The position numbers and the translations under genes are program-made. From NCBI RefSeq assembly GCF_000372725.1, contig NW_005200600.1, positions 466,574-521,176 on the forward strand: a stretch of 54,603 nt of DNA, written 5' to 3'. Below, in pieces: positions 21,431 to 30,730 of the stretch. Source of the DNA: Emiliania huxleyi CCMP1516 (lineage: Eukaryota; Haptophyta; Isochrysidales; Noelaerhabdaceae). Each line of letters opens with the position of its first letter. Position 1 is the first letter of the stretch. The notes beneath the pieces were generated by a model. It saw only the letters and a list, made by a program, of their open reading frames with translations. It was not told the origin of the DNA and made no database searches.

Positions 21431-21508
<78 letters not shown>
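21345..21508. repeat. (TG)n microsatellite, about 160 bp
   Basis: Nearly pure TG with two small interruptions near 21415 and 21432. It is preceded by (GGTAA)n at about 21205-21228. ORFs through it are (VC)n or (HT)n artefacts. Confidence 0.98.
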
Positions 21509-21509
<1 letters not shown>

Positions 21510-21519
21510 ACGTCACTGC

Positions 21520-22247
21520 ATCCTCTGCCGGTTCCTCCCGTCGCCTCTTCTTTGTTCGAATGTTTTTCAATCCATCCTTCACGAAGCCCTCCCATGTAGC
21601 TAGCGTTCTTTGCGAATGTCTCGAGATGGTCAGCAGGCGCTGTCTGCTCGCGGCCTGTGCGGGCCGCTCGTCCTCCTCGCCCTTCTTTCGTCCTCCCGTC
21701 CCTCCCCTCCACCATGGCCTCCTCGGTACTTCTTTCTCCATCCGCCTCGCCCTGCCTTTTCGTATCGTGCCGTTCGCCCTCCATTCGGTGCCCTCCATGG
21801 CTGTCCGCATCCTTTTGGGTGGCGCTCTCGATACCGTTGCGTCAACCTCGACGTCGCTGTCGCCCTCCCGCCCGTCCCCGTCGTCGCCCGTGCCTCGGTT
21901 CGCGTCATTGGTAGCGTTTCCGTTGCCCCCTCGTGCTCCGCCGTCGCCCTCTCTGCTCGGGCCGTTCGCGATTTTGCTCCTCCTGCGTGTCGCCCCTCCG
22001 TCTCCCCCCCTTGCCTTCGTCGTCATCGTCGCTGTCGCGAAAGCCCTCCGGTCCCTCGATTCCCTCGTCTATCCCCTCCGCTGCGTCGTCCCAGTTTATA
22101 TCCTCATCCTCTGTGCGCGTTGTCGTTCCCTCCCCTTCTCCATCGTTGTCGCCTCCGTCGACTGCGGCGCTGTCTCTGCCCTCGCCTCCGTCCTCCTCGT
22201 CTCGCCTGCCGTACCCGCGCCGGCGGTTGCCGGTTCACTCGCTCCCC
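21520..22247 (-). pseudogene. Purine-rich open frames, possibly remnant of a repetitive element
   Basis: On the minus strand one frame (about 22247-21905) reads DEDINWDDAAEGIDEGIEG, then a basic RRGRRRSTRGQRKRYQ tail and a stop. Another frame (about 21700-21520) has KNASYMGGLREGWIEKHSNK. Neither has a start and the frames differ. The GGA/AGA-rich codon style differs from surrounding genes and resembles the ORF at 45175-47409. The acidic-then-basic tail recalls C-terminal tails of retroelement proteins, but no catalytic domain is visible. Confidence 0.25.
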
Positions 22248-22506
22248 GCTCGTTCACCGCCGGGGCGGGCGCCAGGCGGCGCCGCTGCGCAAAAATGAGT
22301 AAAGAAAACATAAAAAATTGAAATCATAATCAATCAAAGACAGAAACTAGAGACAGACCGCACACATGCGAATACTTTAGAATCATTGACAGTACACAAC
22401 CGCAGCCATTAGCCATCCGCGAACGACCGCGCGCGTGCACGCGCTCACGCGATCCCAACAACTCATCATCGTGACCCCCCCGCTGCGCGCCCAACCTCGC
22501 CTCGTG

Positions 22507-23322
22507 CTAGACTGCCTTTGCGGGCCATCCCGCTGGAATCACGTGGCCAATGGGCAGCACCGCAACACCGTCCGTGGTCACCGTCGGCAGGCTGAAGGGC
22601 AGGCTGATTGGCGTGGCGACAACCACTGCGAGGGGTTGCGGCTGCGGGTTTGGCCACTGCCACTGCTGCGGTGGCTGGAGCGGCGGCGGGAGCGCGACCG
22701 CGGGCTGCCGCCAGTCGAGGGTGCCAGTTGCGACTGCGGCCTGCTGCACCTTGGCAGCGGGCCCCGGCGGCGGCGCGTGCTCAAACGGCCAAACGGCGTG
22801 CGCTGCGGCGGCTGGCTGCGGCGGCTGATCCGCGGCCGGCCTCGTGCGCCTCCCGCAAGCTTCGGCCGCCTTGCGCTTGCGCGGCGTGGCCGCCGCGCTG
22901 TGGGCCACCGCGCGGACCGAGGCGCCGACTCGTCCGGAGCGAGGATCGAGGGCCAGCTCCAGCCGCACAAGAGGAGGGGCACGCGTCGTGCCGGCGGCAT
23001 GGGCGCCGCCCGAGAGGGGGGCAGCAGCAGCGCCACCGCCGGCGCGCCGCGCGTCGTAGGCCGAGATCACGCCTGCGGTTCCGCGACGGAGGAACGGGTG
23101 GCCAGCAGCGCGGGTGGGCCGGTGCAGTGCTAGGCGGCGCGGTCGGCCTTTGTCGAGAATGTGCTCGGCCGGCTCCCACGTGTCCTCCCCCGGGTAGCCT
23201 TGCCATGACACCAAGTACTCCTTGCCGCCGCGCGCCCCGTCACGGTGGCCGAGCAGCATCTGCGGGAGATATCGGGAGATGTGGGGAGATATGGGGAGAT
23301 ATGTGGCCGAGCAGCATCTGCA
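22507..23322 (-). CDS. Chromodomain exon with Pro/Ala-rich C-terminal tail
   Basis: The minus-strand frame contains KEYLVSWQGYPGEDTWEPA and then EHILD, an unmistakable chromodomain core (YLVxWxGYxxxxxTWEPxxxI). A K/R patch (TPRKRKAAEACGRRTR) follows, then a Pro/Gln/Ala-rich tail ending VIPAGWPAKAV, stop 22507. Chromodomains bind methylated histone tails or target integrases. The exon's 5' end is complicated: CAGATGCTGCTCGGCCAC is present twice, separated by a GATATGGGGA-type satellite (23245-23321), and either copy has an AG. Upstream on the same strand lie 2OG-oxygenase pieces, possibly part of the same gene. Confidence 0.6.
   Translation of the reverse strand, partial: CRCCSATYLPISPHISRYLPQMLLGHRDGARGGKEYLVSWQGYPGEDTWEPAEHILDKGRPRRLALHRPTRAAGHPFLRRGTAGVISAYDARRAGGGAAAAPLSGGAHAAGTTRAPPLVRLELALDPRSGRVGASVRAVAHSAAATPRKRKAAEACGRRTRPAADQPPQPAAAAHAVWPFEHAPPPGPAAKVQQAAVATGTLDWRQPAVALPPPLQPPQQWQWPNPQPQPLAVVVATPISLPFSLPTVTTDGVAVLPIGHVIPAGWPAKAV
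23245..23321. repeat. 19-bp direct repeats flanking GATATGGGGA satellite at the chromodomain exon
   Basis: GTGGCCGAGCAGCATCTGC occurs at 23245-23263 and 23303-23321. The 39 bp between are four degenerate GGGAGATATx units. The arrangement matches those at 17313-17400 and 31052-31155. Here the duplicated segment carries AG|AT on the gene strand, so only the acceptor, not a GT/GC donor, is duplicated. Confidence 0.9.
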
Positions 23323-23379
23323 GGACGCACGCGCGGGGCCGCGGGCAACGCGCTGGCGAGGCGCAGGAGGGGGGAGGGG

Positions 23380-24030
23380 CAGCGCCGGGGCGGCGCCTTG
23401 ACTGAGTAGACGTCGCCGCCCCGGCCTCTTCCGCCGCCGTCCCGGCCTCTTCCGCCGCCGTTAGTGGCGGCGCCGCCCGTAGGCACTCGGATCTTGAAGC
23501 CGGTGGAGGCGGCAGAGGCGCTCGCGACGGGGCCGTCTCGGCGGAGCAGAGGCTGCAACGCCGCCGCCGGCAGCCGCACCGATGTGCGGTCGATGTAGAG
23601 TCCAAGGTCGGGCTGCGCCACCATCCCTGAGGAGCGGCTGCGGCGGAAGCCTCGGGCTGCGGCGCCCCACGACCGCTCGAAGAGGGTGCGAGTGACGTCG
23701 TGCAGCGCCGGCAGCTGTCGCACCTCCTCCATGCTGCGCAGCCAGTACACCTCCAGCATGCCTGATCCGTCGGGGGAGAAGGCGCGCTGCAGCCGCGGCA
23801 GCGTGAGGGTGCGCACAGCGTCGTCCAAGTCAATCCCGTGCCGGCGCAGCAAGTGCTCCCGGACGTCGGTCGCGATGGCCGCAGTCAGCTCCTCGGGCAC
23901 CGCGCCCTCCACCACCACATACCCAAAGCGCAGAAAGAAAGAGACGTGCGCCGCGGTAAGCACCGACCCCGCGCCGCCGCCGCCGGCCTCGGCAGCGTCT
24001 TCGGCGCCGCCGCCAGAGCCGCCGCCAGAG
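23380..24030 (-). CDS. N-terminal half of a PhyH-like 2OG-Fe(II) oxygenase domain
   Basis: The frame reads SVLTAAHVSFFLRFGYVVVE, GAVPEELTAAI, LLRRHGIDLDDAVRTLTLPR, RAFSPDGSGMLEVYW and PDLGLYIDRTSVRLP. This is the typical start of phytanoyl-CoA-dioxygenase-like folds (a helix, then GYVVVEG). The metal ligands H-x-D and distal H, and the 2OG-binding Arg, are absent. They occur instead in the exon at 24886-25453, which is upstream on this strand. A Gly/Ser linker repeat (GGSGGGSGG) precedes the domain, bridged by a GGACATGTCC-type 10-bp repeat at 24045-24094. Confidence 0.55.
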
Positions 24031-24044
24031 CCGCCCGGCACGCC

Positions 24045-24112
24045 TTCAGGACATGTCCGGGACATGTCGTGGACGTGTTCTGGACATGTCCGCCAGAGCC
24101 GCCGCCAGAGCC
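24045..24112. repeat. GGACATGTCC palindromic decamer repeats between GGS-coding direct repeats
   Basis: Three to four GGACATGTCC-like units lie between two copies of a 26-bp segment encoding GGSGGGSGG. The flanking frames differ, so the segment is probably spliced out or is a frame-shifting insertion. Confidence 0.7.
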
Positions 24113-24114
24113 GC

Positions 24115-25453
24115 CCTCTCGCGTCGCGAGCGGCTGCGAGAGCCGGTGCTTCCGCCACGCGTCCGGGGCAGAGACGGCGCGCAGGCCGCCCGGGCCGTGA
24201 AAGACGTGGTACGAGCGGCTCGCCGCCTTCCGCAGCTCCGCCCTCCACCCTTCCGGCAGCGAGCCCGCCGCCCCACCCTCCTCGTCCACGCCGACGCGCT
24301 CGCTCGCGCCGCCACCCTCGCCGCCGCCGCCTCGCCCCAGCCCCTGCGGATGGGCCTGCTCCGCGCGCCGACGCGCTGCCCTCGCCTCGCGCCCTCCTCC
24401 TGCCCCGCCACGCCCTGCCCACCCGTCGCCGTACCCATAGAGCGCTCTCCCGAGCTCGCTCAGCGGCGCCGGCACGTAGCTCGCCGTCGCTTCGTCGTGC
24501 CGCTGGGCGGTCGGGGCCCAGGACGTATGGAGCCCCGTCGCGCGGCACGAGCGCTGCTCGGCGGAGAGGGCGACGCACCTGTGCCGTGCGCACACCAGTG
24601 TGAGACACCCGCGAGAGTGGGTGGGGCATGGGTGAGGGTGGAAGTCCATGGGGTTGGAGACGGGGGCGCGAGCGCGGCGACTCGGGCACCGCGGCGGTGT
24701 GCTCGGAGCACCGCGTGAAGACGCGGGAGCACACGGGCTGCCAACAGCGACGGGCCACCGTCGAGCCACTCGCATGCGTGATTTCTTTTGGGTCCTGTGG
24801 GCACCCTAGGCATGCATGCTTGGCAGCTCGCGAGTGCTGCTTGGAACACAGGCATGTCCGTCCCCCGCATCTAGGGCGACGCACTCCGCGGCGAGCGTGT
24901 AGGCGCAGTAGAAGACCTGCCGTGGCCGCTCGTGGCCGCACAGCGCGTCGGGATCGCCCGTCGTGTGAGGCAGCCTCGTGTCCCAGATGACGTAGTCTCC
25001 CGGCTGCAGCGGCGCCCCCTCGAGAGCGCGCAGCTCCGCGGCAAGTCCGCGCAGGGCCTTGACCACGCCGGCGCGGCCGCGCGCCGAGGGCGCCGCCGAG
25101 GGCGCTGGGAGCTCGCCTCGGGAGTGCTTATCGCGCCACCGAGCGGGAAGCCGCGCCACCGGCGTCCAGAGCTCCTCATCGATGAGATCGGGGTGATCGT
25201 GCTCCGTGAGCGGCGTGAAGCCGCCGGCCGGCGGCGGGAGGCCGGACACCTCGAAAAAGTGCGCCGACGCCGCGTGAAATCCAGGGAGCACCTTGAGCGA
25301 GCCTTGGGCGCCCGGGTCGCGGGGCGGCGGCGAGAGCTGCACGAGAGCCTGGAAGGGGCGGCACTGGAGCGGATCGAGAACGTCCCCATCGACGTGCTTG
25401 CCCGTGCCGCCCTGAAGCTTGAAGATGCTGCGGTGCTCGGCGCTGCTCGCCAT
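24115..25453 (-). CDS. C-terminal half of a PhyH-like 2OG-Fe(II) oxygenase plus an MBD-like domain
   Basis: ATG 25453 opens MASSAEHRSIFKLQGGTGKH; HVDGD is the H-x-D metal motif, GSLKVLPGFHAA follows, then GDYVIWDTRLPHTT (distal His) and RPRQVFYCAY (2OG-binding Arg region). A 306-nt GT-AG intron (24579-24884) joins AAE|CVALSAEQRSCRATG, and exon 2 continues LHTSWAPTAQRHDEA, YVPAPLSELGRALYGY, a typical C-terminal extension. Further on, LPEGWRAELRKAASRSYHVF and GPGGLRAVSAPDAWRKH resemble a methyl-CpG-binding-like (MBD/TAM) fold. The N-terminal half of the oxygenase is missing 5' of this exon but is found 3' (23380-24030). Intron boundaries carry a perfect 12-bp direct repeat (GTGCGTCGCCCT at 24884-24873 and 24578-24567). 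Confidence 0.6.
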
Positions 25454-26361
25454 TCCCAGACAAGCCTCGCTCACGGGAAGCCCCCTGCCCTAGGCGAGCC
25501 GGCGAACACAGCAGTGTCGACCGTCGCGACCTGCTAAAAACCTGCGAAAAAATAACGTGGTTTCCTGCTCCATTCTGACAACTCTCGAGTTTCCAGGTAT
25601 CCTTCCTTGGTGTCCCAGTCGTTGGTCGGACTGTGTTTCGCCTTCCCATCAATCAATCAATCCTTCCCACTTAGGGCAGGGAACCCCCAGCGATGCTCTA
25701 GTGTGTGTGGCCTACGGTAGCCCTTCTCGACACCTCTTACATCATCTGTCTTGCGTCCATCCACCCATACCGCGTTGGTGTCCAGTCCGAGCCTGGCTGT
25801 TCTTCACCTTTCTACCTACCTACCTACTAAAAGAAAAATCGGCGCGGCCCCGAGATTGGCCTTTATACGCTTTTCTCGCCGAGTACTATCTATATTCTTT
25901 TTGCGTATTCTTTCCGTATTCTTGTCCAAAATAGGGTCTATATTCTCGAATATGGCAAGAATATGGCTCCAAATAGGGCCTATATTCTCGAATATTCTTA
26001 GTGGTATTTACCACTTATTTGATTCTCCTAGGGAGTGGTAAATTACGAAACTCCGTGGAATCATCAATTTTTCGGGATCTGAGCCGAGTCTGAGGCTGGT
26101 TTGCGGCCAAATTCAGCCAAATTGGCAATGCGGCGTGCTGTGTTTGCTACGCGTACCGTGTGTGGTCAAGATTGAGTGTCCGTGAAAAGAAATCAACGAA
26201 GCAGATTTTACTATACGAGGCCGAGAACGTACAGGGAAAAAGTGGGTGCTTTGAAAAGTAAACGAATTGCCTCATACGTACCAAAAGCACATCGCACAAG
26301 AGGGCGGAGACCTGCAGGGGCCCCCCAAACCCCCTTCCGACCCTCCCCTTCAGCTCATCAA
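25454..26361. other. Intergenic, AT-rich; contains repeat family A copy 2
   Basis: Family A (25752-25812) lies here with an adjacent (CTAC)n tract. It is followed by an AT-rich area with repeated TATTCTCGAATAT and CGTATTCTT motifs (25880-26000) resembling the AATAC-rich arms of the MULE. No coding region is supported. Confidence 0.5.
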
Positions 26362-26995
26362 TCACGTGCAACTGCAAAAACCAAACCAACAGTAGCACCA
26401 ACCGGATTGGCATTGGTCGTGCCCATAGCGAACCTGGTTGCACGACGCGCCACTCGCAAGCTTATATTCGCACGCCCCCGAGCACACCGTGCCAGCGGTA
26501 AATCCATTGCAAAAGTCTGAGTTTTGGCACTGGCTGTTCACGCGACAGGGCCCACCCCGATACATCAGGCCGTTCGATCCGACGCATTTGTTGCATGTGC
26601 ACTGCCCACTATAACACTCTTCGTCGCCACCACCGACAGTGCCACAATTTTCTCGAATGGCCTTTAGCTCTTGACATGTACCAAAGCCACCCACCCAACT
26701 GCAATAACCGTACGACCTGTCGAGATAGCCACTCTGGCATATTGTGCTTGACAAGCAGTCGGCCCCTTCTGGGCATCTCCCTGAGGCATCGGAGCAGTAT
26801 TCCGTTGATCCGTCCCTCATGTCGCAGCAAATGCCGGTCGTACACCCTGAGTCGGCATTTGCGGCACCCTGATCAGGGCACACTTCTTTCGGGCCGTTCT
26901 TGGGAGTGCAGGTACCACCGGTCGAGATATAATCGCCCTTGCAATAGCCCGTGCGGCGTGCGGGACCCGTCGCTGACGTACACGCGGGTTGACGT
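26362..26995 (-). CDS. Cysteine-rich, probably secreted or extracellular repeat protein (partial)
   Basis: The minus-strand exon encodes about 190 residues with some 30 cysteines: GYCKGDYISTGGTCTPKNG, CTTGICCDM, CPEGADCLSSTICQSGY, CYSGQCTCNKCVG, CRVNSQCQNSDFCNG and CQSGWCYCWFGFCSCT, stop 26362-26364. The repeated C-x-S/N-x-x-C-x-x-x-x-C spacing suggests disulfide-rich modules of an extracellular protein. The apparent start at 26883 is GTG and the Cys-rich frame continues further upstream, so a preceding exon (with a signal peptide) is expected. Unlike neighbours, codons here are less GC3-biased (many AAT, TAT, TGT). No exact family recognised. Confidence 0.5.
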
Positions 26996-27782
26996 GTCGG
27001 CGCTGCCGCGTACTGTGTCTGTGCGCGTAGCCGGCGGCGAAGACGAGACGCGGCACGTGTTTGAGCTCTCGCCCGAGCAGTGCGCTAAGTATCGAAGAAA
27101 AGGAGTTGCGGTGTTGATCGCCGCGGGAGCCCTCTTATGGGATAACACGGTGGGGGGTAAAAAGCGGGGTAGCGCTGAAGGTAAATGCCACGAATTTACC
27201 CCCGACCCGAATTTGGAGGGCCATGAAGTTTAAGGTGTTGCTGCGCAAAAGGGGCGGGGCGCGCGGCAGTCCGAGAGCTCTTTTTGGAGATCAGACCTTT
27301 CGATGGTTCATGCTTTCTATGTCTATCTATCATGCATGCTTCATGACACGACACGCGGTGTGGTGGGAGCTGGTGGAGCTGTCAGCTGATCGATCCAGTA
27401 CGTCAAGCTGCAGACCAGCCTCGAAGACGCGCTCCTCTACTTCCAGTTGAGCATGGGCAGCCCGAGCCTCTGTGGGAAGCAGCCAGACGCTTTCCTCACA
27501 ACCGTGTATGATGCGCGCGACGGCGCCTGTCGCGTCCCCCGCGCTGGCCTTTCGCGCGTGTTCAGGGCGGTGAAGTGGATGGCAAACGTGACCGGCGAGC
27601 GCAGGAAGAGGGCCCGCAGCACACTGCCGTGGACGGCGAGCATATTCACAGTGTACGACGACGACGAGTTGCACGAGCGTGTAGCTTCGGACCACTCTTC
27701 ATCTCGTGTGTCAGAAGCGCTCCTCGCCCGGACGCTGCCGCCTTCATTCAGTGTCCACACCCGGCTCATAGCAGCACCCTGA
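26985..27782 (+). CDS. Unrecognised protein, at least two exons
   Basis: A plus-strand segment from about 26985 reads VDVSALPRTVSVRVAGGEDE and TRHVFELSPEQCAKYRRKG. After an unassigned interval, a second exon (27399-27782, acceptor ATCCAG|TACGTC) reads YVKLQTSLEDALLYFQLS, VWDARD-like text, RVFRAVKWMANVTGERRKR and FTVYDDDELHERVAS to TGA 27780-27782. Both have natural composition, but their junction is not resolved (27110-27398). No domain is recognised. It overlaps the 5' edge of the Cys-rich minus-strand frame around 26985-26995. Confidence 0.4.
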
Positions 27783-27889
27783 TCGTACCCTGTCCTCGGC
27801 CGCCGAGTTTCTTCTTGCCGGTTGGAGCACTTGGGCACGCGGATTTCTTTCCGTGCGAGGGCGGAAAAGAAAGAAAGGACGCCAACAAG

Positions 27890-27995
27890 GGAGGGTTGGG
27901 AGGAGAGAAAGAAAGAAATAAAACGGACAACCCAGGGAGGGATGGGAAAAAAGAAAGAAAGAAAACAGACAACCCAAGGGAGGGATGGGAGACAC
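27890..27995. repeat. Repeat family C: AAGAAAGAAAG + ACAACCCAAGGGAGGGATGG, two tandem copies
   Basis: A 48-bp unit (AAAGAAAGAAA, then CGGACAACCCAGGGAGGGAT) is repeated twice here. Longer copies are at 42541-42730. A CA run and (GTAG)n follow (27992-28022). Confidence 0.85.
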
Positions 27996-28081
27996 ACACA
28001 CACACACACAGTAGGTAGGTAGGTACACACACACACGGAGGGATGGGAGGCCGGCACACTCATAAATTCTTTTCCCAGAAA

Positions 28082-30684
28082 ATGGCGCGCGAAAATGGCG
28101 TTTTAGCGCTCCTCGCCGACGCCGCCACCCGAGGCGGCGCGGGTGCCGCGAGCTCGCTCGGGGAGGCCCTGTTCCGTGAGCTCGAGTGGCGCGCCAGCTG
28201 GCCCGCCGGCTCGCCGCCGCCACCGATGTGCACCCTGCCGATGGATGCCATGGCGCTTTCCGAGCTGCCGCTCCCCGCATCGGCGTCGCGCGCTGGGACG
28301 CAGCTGCGCCATGCCATACACTGCTATTGCTGCGCGGGCGACGCTTCGCGCGGCCGCTGGGCCGAGGCGGAGGCGCACGCGGTCGAGGCGAGCGCCGCGC
28401 TCGGCCGTCTCAACGACGCGGGCAGCGCTTGGGCCGCGCTCTGTCACGCGCACAATGCGCTCCTGTGCGCGGTCCAGGCCTCGAGCCAGTCGACAGGCGG
28501 CGGCGGCGGGTGCAGCCACGACCCGCTCGTCGCCGCTCCTTGGAGGGGGCTTGGCTGGGCGGGCGGCGTGGGCTCGCGGCGGCTGCTCGAGCAGGGCGCG
28601 TTCGAGGTTGCCGGGCGGATGCGTGAGCAGTGCGCCTCGCCCTGCCCCGGCGTAACCGCGTCGATGCTGCTGCAATGCGGGCACGGGTGCGTGCTCTTGT
28701 GCTGGCGCCTGTGCGGAGCGGCTCTGGCGCTCAGCCTTGCGCGAGAGGTTGCCGCGGCGGCGCTGCGGCTGAGCAAGCGAGAGGTGGGCGTGAGGGCGGG
28801 CGCAAGCCGAGCGCCGAAGCGACAGCGAGGCCCGTCGGGGTCGGAAGCGGGCTTGCGGGCGGACGAGGCGGACGCGTCCGACGACCTCTGCGCGTCACTG
28901 CGGGCGCTGCTGTAGCTGGAGGGGTGGGGTTTGGGCACACCTTGGCTGCACCCCCGCCGCCTCTCGGCTGTAGGTGCTGCTGCGGGTGGAGGTGGTGGAG
29001 GAGGTGGCGTGGGTGGAGGGGAGGGGCTTGGGCAGCGGTCTGCGTCGGGAGCTCTCGCTCGACGAGGTATAGCCGAGAGATCGCCGAGAGATCGCCGAGA
29101 GATCGCCGAGAGATCGCCGAGATGTGATCTTCGTGGCGAGATACACCTGAGATTCCGAGGGGGTGAGACAGAGGACTCGCGGTGCCGTGTTCATGACGTG
29201 CGACGACGCGCCCCGCACATGCACTGCACGCGCGCACGCACACATGGCGATGCACAGAGGCCCCGAGGTGCGACCTGAGATTCAGAGTCTGGGAGCTCCA
29301 ACACCGAGCTACGGCTGGGGGGGGGGACTGCCTCGTGGACGCGGGCTCGCAGCGACCACGTGGTTTGGGGGGGCGGGGGGGAGAAGGGGCGGCGGCGGGG
29401 GGGGGGGGGGGGGGGGAGTCCTGCAGGAGGCAGTGACCATGGCCACTCGCGTAGGACGGCCTCGCCGCCCGGCACGACCCGATGCTGAGCGAGGCGCCAG
29501 CGGGGCGGCGCGGCGACGCTGCTGCCGGGGACTCGTCTTGCTTGGATCCAGAGGCGACGCAGCTCGTGCGGGCGGGTGGTGAGGAGGGCGGCGGAGGAGA
29601 CGTCGAAGGCGGTGGTGGCGGCGAAGCAGTCGGCGGCGAGGGCGCCACGCTGCGGCTCGCTTGCCTCAGCGCCGCGCTGATCCTCGCCGGCGGCAGCCAC
29701 GCCGATCGGCATTCCATCCTTCTCCTCCTCGACGCGACTCACGGCGCTGCGGCGTATTCGGCGGCGGCACGGCGGGGAGGCGGAGGCGGCGTGCGCACGG
29801 CCGCATCCCTCGCGGCGCACCCGCTGGAAGTAGCAGCGACGCAGCACTTGCGGGCGCTCGCCGAGTGGGCCTCCTCGGTTGACTGCTCCTGCCGTGCCGC
29901 CGCGACGCCCGCCGCCGCGAACGCGCACGCCGCCGACACGCGCCCACCGCACAGCCTCGCGGCCGCTTGCGACGGCGCGGCGCGAGGGGTCGTGCGAGAG
30001 GACCCGAGAGGACCCGAGAAGACCCGAGATCGCGCGAGATCGCTCGAGACTTAGGCGCGGCGCGTGCCATCGGCTGGCTGCGAGGCGCGCTGCGGCGGCG
30101 TGAGCGGGCGGTGTGGTCGGCGGATGAGGTGCGGCTCGCCGAGGCAGGGTGGTGTTTGCACGCCCTCCTCCTGCTGCTCTCGGGGTGGCTTCAGCACCTC
30201 TCTCGCTGTGGCGCTCGCGCGCCGACGACACGTCCACGACTTGTTCTCGTCCATGGCGCCGTGTAGGCGGCTGGCCGTGGCCGTCTCCGCCCTAGACCGC
30301 TACAGCGCCTCGCAGCCCGCCGGTGTGCGTGCACTCTCTTTGCTCGCGGTGCTTCGCGCAAAGGGTGACCCCCCCCCCCCCCTTCCCCCCCCCTCCCTCC
30401 GCCCCCCCTTTGGCTTGGCACATCGGACGCCGGCCTCGACGCGCCCGTCTCAACCCCCGCAGACGGCCGGCCCGAGGCGGCGCTCCGCGCCCTGCACGAG
30501 TCGCTGCTCCTTCGGCGGGGCGACGGCACGGGCGAGGGAGGCGAGGGCCGCCTCGCGGCGCTGCACGACCTGCACAACTTGGTCGCCCTCCACGACCACC
30601 TCGGACAGAGCGACGTGGCCCTCCACATGGCCGAGTGTTTGCTCTCCGCGGCGCGGGGCGAGGCTTCCGGCGCCGGCGCGAGTA

Positions 30685-30730
<46 letters not shown>

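Noticed and set aside
21149..21784. Open frames with (VC)n / (HT)n through the TG tract
   Set aside because: Simple-sequence artefacts.
23130..24941. Single 603-codon minus ORF as one protein
   Set aside because: It runs through the GGACATGTCC and satellite repeats. Oxygenase, MBD-like and chromodomain text lie in different frames, so splicing is required.
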